From Candidatus Jettenia sp. AMX2 (GTDB lineage Bacteria > Planctomycetota > Brocadiia > Brocadiales > Brocadiaceae): a DNA stretch of 64,000 nucleotides. The notes below the pieces were generated by a model, which saw only the letters and a list, made by a program, of their open reading frames with translations, was not told the origin of the DNA and made no database searches. Position numbers and translations under genes: made by a program. This document shows, one piece after another, positions 44,828-54,315 of the stretch (positions are counted from its first letter, which is position 1; each line of letters opens with the position of its first letter). The DNA is taken from the NCBI GenBank assembly GCA_030583665.1, contig CP129469.1:1-64000 (forward strand), written 5' to 3'.

Positions 44828-47800
44828 TAAAAACCTCTTTCTCCATGGCTCCTTTTACTCCCGCTCCTTCGTTCTGTGAATGAGAAGAGGTAAAAAATAT
44901 TTTTTTAGCATGTCCTGTTCTTCCCTGTTTTTTCAGATGCAGTCTGCTTTCCATTCTTTGGTAGGCCTGGTGTATAAATGCCTCTAAACGGGTTTCCTCG
45001 TTACTCTGTTCCTGACCATCAAAAGATAATTTCAGGCATGGTATGCCGTTGTGTTCTTTCTGAAATTTTTCCAGTATGCCATTTACAATTGTTCCCGGCA
45101 TGCAGTGGAATGGTATAACGTTTATTATTCCATCATATCCCTCTTCGGCATATTCAACCGCCTTTCCCATGCTGAGAATCGGTTCTCCCTTGTATGAATC
45201 ATCTAAATATGGTTTTGCTTTCCTGATGATTTCCTTTGTGGGCGGGTCTTTCAGGAAATGTTTTATTCTACCTTTGAATACGTTGGTGAGTCTCCGGGCA
45301 TCGTGTTGCTGAACAATATCTGAGATAAATTCACCAAAAAAGCCCTTGTAATCCTTTTCGAAGAGGCAGGATTCCCTTCGGCAGTGCGCTATGTAATTGA
45401 TCCATTCTGAGAACGGAGGAATAAACGCTTCTCCGCCCAGGCGTTCAATATTTCTGAGAAGAAAATTGGAGGCGAATTCGTTGTATCGGACATAGGTCTC
45501 TCCGATTATACCTATTAATGGCCTTGGTTTGCTTTTGTCAACTTTTATGTTTGCAAATGCCTCACGTGCACTTTTTGCAATTCCAACCAAATCTTCCTGG
45601 TTTTCGAGTGCTTTCTCCCCCTTTTTCATATACATTTCATAAGTTGCGTCCGTTTCCCCTTTTTGTAATTCATAGGGTCTTGTTTCTCTTTGCAGTTTTT
45701 GCAAGAGGTCCGTATACACAATGCCGTTCCAAGCTAATTTACGAAAACGGGTTCCCAGATTCCTGGTGTCTTCGTTGTAATTTTCTTCCTGATCCATGGT
45801 ATAAAGAGGCACATGGGAGAATCCGATTTCATCCAGTACCATGCGATGGAATTTATGGTACTGACCAAACCTGCAGGGTCCGGATGCCGTAGCCATGAAA
45901 AAGGCGCTTGTTTCCGGATTAAAATCAGGGCTTAAAGCTTTCCGTACAATGTCTCCCGTTGTTACGATTGCAGGATAGCATTCTTTTCCTGAAGTAAACT
46001 TCCTTCCGATATCAATAGACTGCTTGTCTGCCATAGGCATGGCTTTCGCCATAACCCCATTTACCCGCATTGCAGCGGCAACCAGCCTGCCGTGATCACA
46101 CATATACGGTATATAGAGGGTACGTTTTCTTCTTTCTGTAAGTGCACGGAATGGGATCTCTTTGCTGAGCTTTTTGCTGCCGGAGGGAGGTTTTACATTT
46201 TTCAAACTATCGATAAATGCCTCACAGCGGGTTATTGCTCCTACATCCGAACTGTGTTCGTCGATCTCTATAGTCAGGCATGGTTTACCTGCTAACTCCT
46301 TGGAAAAATACTTTGTGATAAATGAATCGGGACCGCATCCAAAATTCGTAATATAGAGAGGGTAGAGCCTCTTATCCTTCGCTATCAACCGGGCTGCTGC
46401 AAGAAATCTTTGTCCCGTCTTCCAGTACATATTCGGATAGTCACTGGCTATGGCCGCTATATCCAGCGTCAAGAAATCGAGAGGTATTGTTATAACTCCG
46501 AGGTCACGTAATTTTTCCGGAAGACCTAAATTCATTCCAGTATCGCATCCGTTATAGGAGCGGCTTATCAGCACGAATGCCTTTTCATCTTCTCCAAGCT
46601 TCTCAAGAATCTCTCTTCCTCTGTTTTCTAGGGTTTTCTGAAAGGTCTGTTGTGTTTCATGTGCTATCTGAATAGCCGTGTCAACGACTTTCCCTGTTCT
46701 TCCCAGATCTTTTGCGATTTGACGTAATGACTTGTTCAGATAATCATTCCCGTATTCAAAATGAATGACGGGAGACAAGACCTTAAAATTCTTTCCTTTA
46801 AAGTCGATGGCTGAATTAATAAGATAGGGAATGCATTGTACGTAAGGACATGCGTACGAGTGAACAAATGTTGGACTGGCATGTGTGAGATTCACGACGC
46901 TTGGCAAAAACAGGTAATCGATATCCCTGTCCATAATGTCTATGACATGTCCGTGTGCAACCTTAATAGGAAAACATGTTTCCGCTGTAATCACTTCTAC
47001 TCCATTATACACAAGATCCTTGTTTGTATCACTGGAGGTGATAACTTCAAAACCCAATTCTGTGAAAAAAGCCTTCCATAAAGGATAGATATCGTAAAAG
47101 GTACATACTTGTGGTATGCCGATTTTTTTCCCGTTCGGATGGTCGGGTTTATTCTTCTTATACGTATTGAAGAGTGCTTCTTTTCTTTCACGAAAAAGCC
47201 TAGGCAGATGTTTGCCTTTTTTCAAAGACTTTTCATCATCAAATTTACCACAGCGGCTTCCATAGTGAAGCGGAGACTCCCCTTCTATGGTGACTTTTCT
47301 GATTTCACAGATATTTGAACAATCCTTGCAGACAAATGCAGATAATTCATATCGTTTATTGCGGAGGTCGAATCCCTTAAATCGTGATTTTTCCCATGTT
47401 CTTTCTTCCATTGCAATAATAGCAGAACCAATAGCGCCCATAATGTCATGGTGCGGAGGTACAATGATGTTTTTGCCTGTTACTTTTTCAAATGCTGCTT
47501 TCACACCACGGTTGGCAGCAACCCCTCCCTGAAAGAATATAGTATCTCCGATCTTTCTATCTTCAACAACCCTGTTAATAAAATTCAGTACTACGGAATA
47601 GCTAAGGCCAGCCAGTAAGTCTTCTTTTGACGTCCCCCGCTGTTGATGGTGGTTAAGGTCTGATTCCATAAAAACCGTACAGCGTTCTCCAAGATGAGAG
47701 GGGCAGCATGAGGAGAGCGCATGCTTGCTGAATTCTCCCTTAATGTCTGTGTTAAGCTTTTCAGCTTGTTCTTCTAAAAAAGAACCGGTTCCGGCTGCAC

Positions 47801-49133
47801 AAACCTTATTCATGGCAAAGTCAACGATTGCGCCATTCTCCAGCCGTACAAATTTTGAGTCTTGTCCACCGATTTCAAAAATCGTGTCTACCTGTTTGTC
47901 TACACTGGCAGCAGCTGTAGCATGGGTTGTAATTTCATTCTTTACAATATCAGCACCAATAAAATCTCCGGTTAAATATCGTCCGGATCCAGTAGTACCC
48001 GCACCACAGACAATTACCTTGCCTCCTACCTCCAAGCCCACTTCATATAGCCCTTGTTTTACAGCCTCTAGCGGTCTTCCGGCGGTCATGAGATATCGCC
48101 TTGCCAGGACGTTTTTGTGTTTGTCGATAACTACAACGTTCGTACTAATCGATCCGACATCGATGCCGATGTACGCTTCAACCTTTTCATCCTCAGCAAT
48201 ACTCAGGGTTTCCACGGTTATTTTATAATTGTCAGACTTGAGCGGTTTCAGATTCGATGGTTTGGCACTACGGTTTCTCAGATAGTCTTCGACCTCTTTG
48301 AATCCGCGGAAAGGAGAATGAATGCCTTTGTCTATAAGGGTAAATACGGTACCGATTGCACCCATTACTTTGAAATATTTTGGAATAATGAGTTCGTCTG
48401 GCTTAAGTTCCAGGATGTCTTCGAAGGCTTTGATCATGCCGGCGTTTGCTGCAACACCGCCCTGGAAAACAATAGGTTTAAAGAATTCTTTTCCCTTCCC
48501 GATATTGCTTCTGAAATTCCTGGCCATGGCATAACACAGGCCGGCTACAATGTCTTGCACCGGTGTGCCTTCCTGCTGCAAATGAATCATGTCCGTCTTC
48601 GCAAACACGCTGCAGCGCCCGGCTATCCGGGGAGGATTTTTCGATTTTACTGCCAGCTCTCCGAACTCTTTTTCAATAGCAATATCAAGCCTTGCCGCCT
48701 GCTGGTCCAGGAATGAACCTGTGCCTGCGGCACACATAGTGTTCATCGAGAAGTCTGAGACTTTTGTCTGTTGTGTTGCAGCATCATGCTCAATAAGCAT
48801 GAGCTTTGAGTCTTCTCCGCCGATTTCAATAATGGTGCGTGCATCGGGATGCAGGGTTGTGGTTGCCTTGCTATGCGCTACCACCTCATTAATGAATGCA
48901 ATATTCAGTAATTCAGATATGAGTTTACCGCCAGACCCCGTAACGGCGATGCCATCGATATCGTCAATGTGGATTCTGTTAAATATGTCTCTTAATACCA
49001 GAATGAATGTTTCTACCGGTTGGCCATGTGACCGGACATAGTGGTCTTCGATAATTTCTTTTTTTTCATTAATTAATACTGCTTTTACACTAACCGAGCC
49101 AATATCCAAACCAATATATTTTTTTTGGGACAT
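44817..49133 (-). CDS. Giant 2-hydroxyacyl-CoA dehydratase activase-like protein (double ASKHA + DUF2229)
   Basis: This protein of about 1438 residues has two BcrA/BadF/HgdC-type ASKHA domains: KYIGLDIGSVSVKAVLI with CAAGTGSFLDQQ, then AYIGIDVGSISTNVVVID with CAAGTGSFLEEQ (about residues 320-590). A DUF2229 domain follows (KIGIPQVCTFYDIYPLWKAF, AETCFPIKVAHGHV). The C-terminal third is HgdB-like with many Cys residues. HgdC activases hold a [4Fe-4S] cluster between subunits and inject an electron using ATP. The two-domain giant form is of unknown function. It lies between leuC (36-base gap) and leuD (11-base overlap). ATG 49133 is chosen; GTG 49145 is possible. Confidence 0.88.
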   Translation of the reverse strand: MSQKKYIGLDIGSVSVKAVLINEKKEIIEDHYVRSHGQPVETFILVLRDIFNRIHIDDIDGIAVTGSGGKLISELLNIAFINEVVAHSKATTTLHPDARTIIEIGGEDSKLMLIEHDAATQQTKVSDFSMNTMCAAGTGSFLDQQAARLDIAIEKEFGELAVKSKNPPRIAGRCSVFAKTDMIHLQQEGTPVQDIVAGLCYAMARNFRSNIGKGKEFFKPIVFQGGVAANAGMIKAFEDILELKPDELIIPKYFKVMGAIGTVFTLIDKGIHSPFRGFKEVEDYLRNRSAKPSNLKPLKSDNYKITVETLSIAEDEKVEAYIGIDVGSISTNVVVIDKHKNVLARRYLMTAGRPLEAVKQGLYEVGLEVGGKVIVCGAGTTGSGRYLTGDFIGADIVKNEITTHATAAASVDKQVDTIFEIGGQDSKFVRLENGAIVDFAMNKVCAAGTGSFLEEQAEKLNTDIKGEFSKHALSSCCPSHLGERCTVFMESDLNHHQQRGTSKEDLLAGLSYSVVLNFINRVVEDRKIGDTIFFQGGVAANRGVKAAFEKVTGKNIIVPPHHDIMGAIGSAIIAMEERTWEKSRFKGFDLRNKRYELSAFVCKDCSNICEIRKVTIEGESPLHYGSRCGKFDDEKSLKKGKHLPRLFRERKEALFNTYKKNKPDHPNGKKIGIPQVCTFYDIYPLWKAFFTELGFEVITSSDTNKDLVYNGVEVITAETCFPIKVAHGHVIDIMDRDIDYLFLPSVVNLTHASPTFVHSYACPYVQCIPYLINSAIDFKGKNFKVLSPVIHFEYGNDYLNKSLRQIAKDLGRTGKVVDTAIQIAHETQQTFQKTLENRGREILEKLGEDEKAFVLISRSYNGCDTGMNLGLPEKLRDLGVITIPLDFLTLDIAAIASDYPNMYWKTGQRFLAAARLIAKDKRLYPLYITNFGCGPDSFITKYFSKELAGKPCLTIEIDEHSSDVGAITRCEAFIDSLKNVKPPSGSKKLSKEIPFRALTERRKRTLYIPYMCDHGRLVAAAMRVNGVMAKAMPMADKQSIDIGRKFTSGKECYPAIVTTGDIVRKALSPDFNPETSAFFMATASGPCRFGQYHKFHRMVLDEIGFSHVPLYTMDQEENYNEDTRNLGTRFRKLAWNGIVYTDLLQKLQRETRPYELQKGETDATYEMYMKKGEKALENQEDLVGIAKSAREAFANIKVDKSKPRPLIGIIGETYVRYNEFASNFLLRNIERLGGEAFIPPFSEWINYIAHCRRESCLFEKDYKGFFGEFISDIVQQHDARRLTNVFKGRIKHFLKDPPTKEIIRKAKPYLDDSYKGEPILSMGKAVEYAEEGYDGIINVIPFHCMPGTIVNGILEKFQKEHNGIPCLKLSFDGQEQSNEETRLEAFIHQAYQRMESRLHLKKQGRTGHAKKIFFTSSHSQNEGAGVKGAMEKEVFNER

Positions 49134-49169
49134 AATTTTACTCACTCTCTTGATTTATTCGATATCAGA

Positions 49170-50450
49170 CTATTCCGAAAATGCTTTCTCAACCACCTCA
49201 TCTGGTGGTGTAATAACCCCCGTAATAGCAGATGCAGCCGCCACAGCAGGGCCGCAAAGATATATTTCACTCCTGGGGTGCCCCATACGGCCAACGAAGT
49301 TACGATTGGTCGTTGATAACGCACGCTCTCCTTCGGCCAGGATTCCCATGTGCCCTCCTAAACAAGGACCGCAGGTGGGGGTTGAAACTACAGCCTCTGC
49401 TTCAATAAACGTCTCGACCAGACCCTCTCTTAATGCCTGCATATAAATATCCTGTGTTGCTGGTATAATAATAAGGCGGATAGAGGGATGGACTTTCCTT
49501 CCCTTGAGAATTCTGGCGGTTGTCCGAAGATCAGAAATTCTTCCGTTGGTGCAGGAGCCAACAACGATCTGATCGATCTTTATACCAGCTACGCTCTCTA
49601 CATCTCTTGAGTTTTCAGGTAAGCTGGGGAGTGCAACCTGGGGGGAAATTCCGCTGGCATTAAATTCATATGTTTTGGTGTAATTACAGTCGGGATCACT
49701 TTGGTATAGTGCATACTTTTTTTCTCCCCTGCCCTTCATGTATTCTTCTGTAATTTTATCGGGAGCAATAATTCCGCTTTTTGCCCCTGCCTCAATCGCC
49801 ATATTACATATACTGAAGCGATCATCCATAGGTAACCGGGTAATTGCCTCTCCGGCAAACTCCATTGCCTTATACAAGGCACCATCTACTCCTATTTTCC
49901 CGATTGTATAGAGGATTAAGTCTTTACCTGATGTCCAGTTTTTTACCGTTCCATGAAAGATGAATTTAATTGATTCCGGTACCCTTAACCATACCTTGCC
50001 CGTTGCAAAACAAGCAGCAAGGTCTGTGCTTCCTACGCCTGTAGAAAACGCTCCCAGGGCGCCGTAGGTACAGGTATGAGAATCAGCGCCTATGACAAGG
50101 TCCCCGGCAACGACAATTCCTTTTTCCGGAAGTAAAGCATGTTCTATTCCCATCCGTCCGATTTCAAAATAATATTTCAGGTGATGTTTTTCTGCAAAGA
50201 CGCGAAGGGTTTTTGATTGCTGGGCTGATTTAATATCTTTATTTGGCGTGAAGTGATCAGGAACCAGGACAATCTTTTCCGGATCAAAGACCTTTTCAAT
50301 TCCTGCCTTTTCGAATTCTTCAATGGCTATAGGGGCAGTTATATCATTTCCCAGGCATATATCTACGTTTGCATAAACAAATTGCCCGGGATGGACAATT
50401 TTAACATCCGTGTGTGCAGCAATAATTTTCTCTGTGATTGTCATTCCCAT
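49170..50450 (-). CDS. leuC: 3-isopropylmalate dehydratase large subunit (LeuC/homoaconitase family)
   Basis: This 426-residue [4Fe-4S] aconitase-family large subunit has the cluster ligands in [10 protein letters not shown] and [13 protein letters not shown], with [20 protein letters not shown] and [17 protein letters not shown]. The length fits the archaeal-type LeuC rather than the 466-residue proteobacterial form. It heads the operon leuC - activase - leuD - fprA. No other leucine genes are in the window, so the exact substrate (isopropylmalate, homoaconitate or a related acid) is open. Confidence 0.9.
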   Translation of the reverse strand: MGMTITEKIIAAHTDVKIVHPGQFVYANVDICLGNDITAPIAIEEFEKAGIEKVFDPEKIVLVPDHFTPNKDIKSAQQSKTLRVFAEKHHLKYYFEIGRMGIEHALLPEKGIVVAGDLVIGADSHTCTYGALGAFSTGVGSTDLAACFATGKVWLRVPESIKFIFHGTVKNWTSGKDLILYTIGKIGVDGALYKAMEFAGEAITRLPMDDRFSICNMAIEAGAKSGIIAPDKITEEYMKGRGEKKYALYQSDPDCNYTKTYEFNASGISPQVALPSLPENSRDVESVAGIKIDQIVVGSCTNGRISDLRTTARILKGRKVHPSIRLIIIPATQDIYMQALREGLVETFIEAEAVVSTPTCGPCLGGHMGILAEGERALSTTNRNFVGRMGHPRSEIYLCGPAVAAASAITGVITPPDEVVEKAFSE

Positions 50451-50534
50451 TGATTATTTTTATCTTCCTGTATCCATCTCTGATTTTGTGCAATTTTGCA
50501 TCTATCAGATATTTCGCATTCCTTGAACGTAATG

Positions 50535-50834
50535 TTAGTTTTCTGAGAATCGTGTTTTATGCCATGGCTTTAAGAATAACGGGTCATGGAGATATTTTTT
50601 ATGGCATTTTGTGCATAAATCAAAGCGAAAGCTTCTGTACTCATCATCTTTTAATTTATCAGAGGGATTCCCTCTGTCATCGAATTCTTCAATTTCTTCT
50701 TCTACCTCAATTTCCTCATTAATATCATCATCCATAGCGTCATATGCGGAATAAACCTCGATTTTTACAACGTAACGGATATCGCCTTCTGCCAGAAGCG
50801 GTTTTCCACACATATCGCAAGTATAATGCACCAT
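50535..50834 (-). CDS. Small acidic zinc-ribbon protein
   Basis: This 99-residue protein has two CxxC pairs (YTCDMCGKPL near the start and LCTKCHKKYL near the end), suggesting one bound zinc. A very acidic centre, DDDINEEIEVEEEIEEFDD, lies between them. I do not know its function; the arrangement resembles small transcription-associated or adaptor zinc ribbons. ATG 50834 is used because GGAGG lies about 8 bases upstream; the frame is open further to 50939 but without family-like sequence. Confidence 0.65.
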   Translation of the reverse strand: MVHYTCDMCGKPLLAEGDIRYVVKIEVYSAYDAMDDDINEEIEVEEEIEEFDDRGNPSDKLKDDEYRSFRFDLCTKCHKKYLHDPLFLKPWHKTRFSEN

Positions 50835-51132
50835 TAACATTCCTCCGAATAATTTGTTTACCGTAAAAAAATCATATTTCTGGTACTCTATTAAAAATGT
50901 AGCAAAACCACAGAGACTACGGAGATCAATCTTTCGCACGGAAAAATAAAATCAATTAGGTAGGAAATTTTCCAAAACGAAATTTTATAAAGTAATCCTG
51001 TAAAACTGGATACAATAATAGTTATGTAAGGAGTTCCTGGGAGTTTAGGATTAGTTTTTGGATGAACGCTATTTTGTACCCGTCCCGGAGGCATTCTGAC
51101 TAGTGGAACACGCAACAATGAGTTCATTTCTG

Positions 51133-51978
51133 TCAAGTCATTTCCCTGAGTCTTTTTATGCGTTCTTCAATTGGCGGATGAGTACTGAAAAGCGTCAAAA
51201 ACGAACGGCCGCTTAAAGGATTCACGATAAATAAGTGTGATGTAGCAGTACCAGCATCCATATGTCTGGTTGCTGTTGCCCTGTGCAATTTTTCAAGCGC
51301 ACTTGCCAAACCTAACGGATTCTTCGTCATACGTGCACCGCCACTGTCTGCGGCGTACTCACGGGAACGCGAAATTGCCATTTGGATTATAAGTGCAGCA
51401 ATGGGAGCCAAAATTGCCATAAACAATATGCCCAGTCCCCCCCCTCCCCGGTTTTCTCCGTCTCTTCCTCCGTAGCCGCCAAAAATGGCTGCCCACCGTG
51501 CCATGTTCGCAAGGAGCATTATAGCACCGGCAATCGTTGCGACTATTGTGGATATTAGTATGTCGCGGTTTTTGATGTGACTTAACTCGTGAGCCAAAAC
51601 TCCCTTTAATTCTTCCCTCGTTAAAGAATTAAGTAATCCTTCTGTAACAGCTACAGCTGCGTGACCGGGATTTCTGCCTGTTGCAAATGCATTCATAGCA
51701 TTTGTGGGAAGAACGTAGATCTTTGGCATAGGAAGCCCTGCGCTCACCGTCAACTCCTTGACCATTCCGTAGTAAGACGGCATTTCTTGTGCGGATACTT
51801 CGCGGGCGCCGTACATTTTTAAAACAATCTTGTCGCTGAACCAGTAGCTAAAGAAATTCATACCAAGTGCCATAACAAAGGCAAATATAGCTCCTTGCTG
51901 CCCGCCAACCATACCGCCCACCCAAATAAACAAAACGGTAAGGGCGATCAATAATATCGCTGTTTTAAAATAATTCAT
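51133..51978 (-). CDS. htpX: HtpX-type M48 membrane zinc metalloprotease
   Basis: HtpX cleaves damaged membrane proteins at the inner membrane. The product has TM1-TM2 ([18 protein letters not shown] and [16 protein letters not shown]), the zinc motif [12 protein letters not shown], a further TM pair (about 145-165 and 185-205), [17 protein letters not shown] with the third ligand Glu, and a C-terminal [21 protein letters not shown] 51978 ([13 protein letters not shown]) has GGAGAAG upstream; the frame extends to 52032. It is a complete, normal M48B protein. Confidence 0.92.
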   Translation of the reverse strand: MNYFKTAILLIALTVLFIWVGGMVGGQQGAIFAFVMALGMNFFSYWFSDKIVLKMYGAREVSAQEMPSYYGMVKELTVSAGLPMPKIYVLPTNAMNAFATGRNPGHAAVAVTEGLLNSLTREELKGVLAHELSHIKNRDILISTIVATIAGAIMLLANMARWAAIFGGYGGRDGENRGGGGLGILFMAILAPIAALIIQMAISRSREYAADSGGARMTKNPLGLASALEKLHRATATRHMDAGTATSHLFIVNPLSGRSFLTLFSTHPPIEERIKRLREMT

Positions 51979-52032
51979 AACCAAACTTCTCCATAATACG
52001 CTAAAAAACCGTTGCGGAGACTTTGAACACAA

Positions 52033-52343
52033 AACCCTGAAAATACGAAACGATTATAGCAATAACACCTTACTCCCTAATCTGCCTTGTGGGTAACAAT
52101 GACTTATAGAACTTTCTCTAAAAACTACTTAATGTTACAGAATTTATTATAAATACCACTTACTTTTTGTCAAGAAATTTAATCTTTGTGTTTATTTCGG
52201 AAAAACCAGCTAGATTGTCCTGGCAGTTTGGTGATTACTGAGTTACTATAGCCAAAATCTTTTGCTTTTCGAAAAATACCGATTAAATTTCTGGTCTTTA
52301 TTGTATTAAGCACCGAAAACCTGACTTGTTTGGCTATGTAAAG
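52033..52343. other. Intergenic region between thrC and htpX
   Basis: There is no gene here. The region holds the second MITE-like copy (52247-52337), right next to the 3' end of thrC; the rest is AT-rich with no structure seen. Confidence 0.6.
52247..52337 (-). repeat. MITE-like element, copy 2 (inverted relative to copy 1)
   Basis: This 91-bp element has ends TATAGCCAAAA and TTTGGCTAT. Its reverse complement aligns end to end with 11625-11717. A partial third copy (TTTAGAAAACAGATGC then TTTTGGTTATA) is at 56643-56668. Confidence 0.75.
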
Positions 52344-53672
52344 CTATTTTTCCAGCTTTTTATCGATTGTTTCCATTACAGCATCATATGTTGGGGCGAC
52401 TTCTACCGGAAGATTTGGAAAGCGCGGGGTTACTTCCTCCAGTGCATTCTTGTGATATTGTATCTTAAATTCAGGAAATTTCAATCCGTGCGCAGTTGAA
52501 ATAACAACAACCTTTTCATGAGGCAATACCTCTTTCTTTTGAAGGAGTTTAATTAATACTGCAAGAGCTACCCCTGTATGGGGACAGCTAAACAAACCTG
52601 TTCGGTCGGCCTGAGCACTGGCATTTGCCAATTCGTCTTCCGTTGCTTGCTCCACAAGACCACGGAAGCTTTTGAGAATATGAATAGCTTTTTTGTAACT
52701 AACGGGGTCCCCAATTTGGATAGCGCTTGCAAGCGTCTTTTGTGCCTTTACAGGCTTGAATTCTTTAAAACCATTCAAGTAACTAAGGTAGAGAGGGTTC
52801 GCCTTACTTGCTTGTGCACATACAATCCTGGGTAATTTATCTATCATGCCGGTTTCCCTCATCATTAGAAACCCTTTTCCCAATGCAGCGGTATTGCCCA
52901 AATTCCCGCCGGGTATAATAATAACGTCAGGCACTTCCCAATCGAACTGTTGTACTATTTCTATACTCATCGTCTTTTGTCCTTCGATACGAAGGGAATT
53001 CATAGAATTTGCCAGATAGATATTATTTTTGCTGCATATCTCTTTTACGATTTTCATACAACCATCGAAGTCAGTGTTCAGTGATAAAGTAAGTGCTCCA
53101 TTTGCAATTGGTTGAATGAGCTGGGTAAGAGATATTTTATCCTTTGGCAGGAATACAATTGCCGGAATGCCTGCCGCAGCGCAGTATGCTGCCAGTGCGG
53201 CGGAGGTGTCTCCGGTAGATGCGCAAGCAACTGCGGGGATGTTTTTCCCTTCTGCAATCATCTGTTTGACCATTGAGACCAACACCGTCATTCCAAGGTC
53301 TTTAAAAGAACCTGTATGTGCATTTCCACATTGTTTTATCCACAGGTTTTCAACGCCGATTTCTTTTCCCAGGCGTTCTGACCAGAAAAGATTGCTGCCA
53401 CCCTCATATAACGAGACAACGTTTTTATTGTCGACATTAGGACAAACAAATTCCTTCTTCCCCCATACTGAACTCCCGTAAGGCCATTCAGTACGCAGGT
53501 AACGGCCGTCAAATAATTTTTTCCAATGCTCAGGAGGTTGTTCGCGAAGATTGTCTATATCGTGTCTTACTTCCAGCAGATCACCACATCTTTTGCACTG
53601 GTAGGCAATTTCGTTTAACTCATATCTTTCGTTACACCCCGAAATGCATTGAAACCACGCCTTGTATGGCAT
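52344..53672 (-). CDS. thrC: Threonine synthase
   Basis: Threonine synthase is a PLP enzyme that converts O-phosphohomoserine to threonine. The 442-residue product has an N-terminal zinc-ribbon-like part ([20 protein letters not shown] and CGDLLEV), the PLP lysine in [33 protein letters not shown], and the glycine loop [17 protein letters not shown]. It matches the longer class with normal length. It is monocistronic here, with an upstream region of 259 bases shared with the divergent gene at 53932. Confidence 0.92.
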   Translation of the reverse strand: MPYKAWFQCISGCNERYELNEIAYQCKRCGDLLEVRHDIDNLREQPPEHWKKLFDGRYLRTEWPYGSSVWGKKEFVCPNVDNKNVVSLYEGGSNLFWSERLGKEIGVENLWIKQCGNAHTGSFKDLGMTVLVSMVKQMIAEGKNIPAVACASTGDTSAALAAYCAAAGIPAIVFLPKDKISLTQLIQPIANGALTLSLNTDFDGCMKIVKEICSKNNIYLANSMNSLRIEGQKTMSIEIVQQFDWEVPDVIIIPGGNLGNTAALGKGFLMMRETGMIDKLPRIVCAQASKANPLYLSYLNGFKEFKPVKAQKTLASAIQIGDPVSYKKAIHILKSFRGLVEQATEDELANASAQADRTGLFSCPHTGVALAVLIKLLQKKEVLPHEKVVVISTAHGLKFPEFKIQYHKNALEEVTPRFPNLPVEVAPTYDAVMETIDKKLEK

Positions 53673-53892
53673 GATTTATATTCTCCTTTTTTCACAATTT
53701 GTCAAGTTATAAATCCTTGTAAATTAATATCCGGGTTTTCATGGATTTGCATTACCGGACAGACGGTTGAATCCTGTATAAAAGACACGCAAGACCAATC
53801 CCTTATGTTCTTCTAAAACCCAAATTATAGGATGAAAGATGTATAATTACAAGGAAAATACCTATAGATATGGTTGGAGATTATTTTACTTT

Positions 53893-53922
53893 TGACAAAG
53901 CTGTTATTCTTTTGATAAGATT
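53893..53922 (+). promoter_or_regulatory. Sigma-70-like promoter for the gene at 53932
   Basis: TTGACA (53893-53898), 18-base spacer, TAAGAT (53917-53922). The ATG at 53932 is only 9 bases beyond the -10 box, so the transcript would be nearly leaderless or translation begins further in. Confidence 0.6.
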
Positions 53923-53931
53923 CTGAACACT

Positions 53932-54315
53932 ATGTATTTACAAGGTTTTTTATTAAGAATATTTTCATATTTCAGGAAGGTAGACAAAGAGACCCTCCGG
54001 CGAGAGTTCATGCATGCATTTGGTATGGGGACATCTCGTGGTAACGAAGTATTTAGTGAGAAGGAATTGGCGCTTATTGTAAAGCTTGTCACTATCATCA
54101 GGAAAAGAAGGCTTTCTGCGCCAGCTATAATATTTCTTGAATGTTCACAACCGCTTAATTATGTTGGCAGTCAGATGATGGTATTCTTCAGACCATTTTT
54201 AACTTTTTTCTTTAAGCAGGAAGAATACGACTTGTTGCAAGGTATCCTTGAAAAGAGAGAAGGTGTTAAAAGGATTCTTGAAGAACTCGAAAAAGTAAAA
54301 GAGAGGGATAATTGA
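53932..54315 (+). CDS. Small helical protein upstream of the MutL-type gene
   Basis: I do not recognise this family. The 127-residue protein is mostly helical and basic, with a moderately hydrophobic middle (SQMMVFFRPFLTFFF) and a coiled-coil-like charged C terminus (EGVKRILEELEKVKERDN). Its stop overlaps the TTG start of the ASKHA gene (TTGA), so the two are translated together, and it may be a subunit or regulator of that protein. A good promoter lies just upstream. Confidence 0.65.
   Translation: MYLQGFLLRIFSYFRKVDKETLRREFMHAFGMGTSRGNEVFSEKELALIVKLVTIIRKRRLSAPAIIFLECSQPLNYVGSQMMVFFRPFLTFFFKQEEYDLLQGILEKREGVKRILEELEKVKERDN

Noticed and set aside
46092-48716. Several plus-strand frames of 60-200 codons opposite the activase gene
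   Set aside because: All are antisense to a well-supported coding region and have no recognisable motif or start signals.
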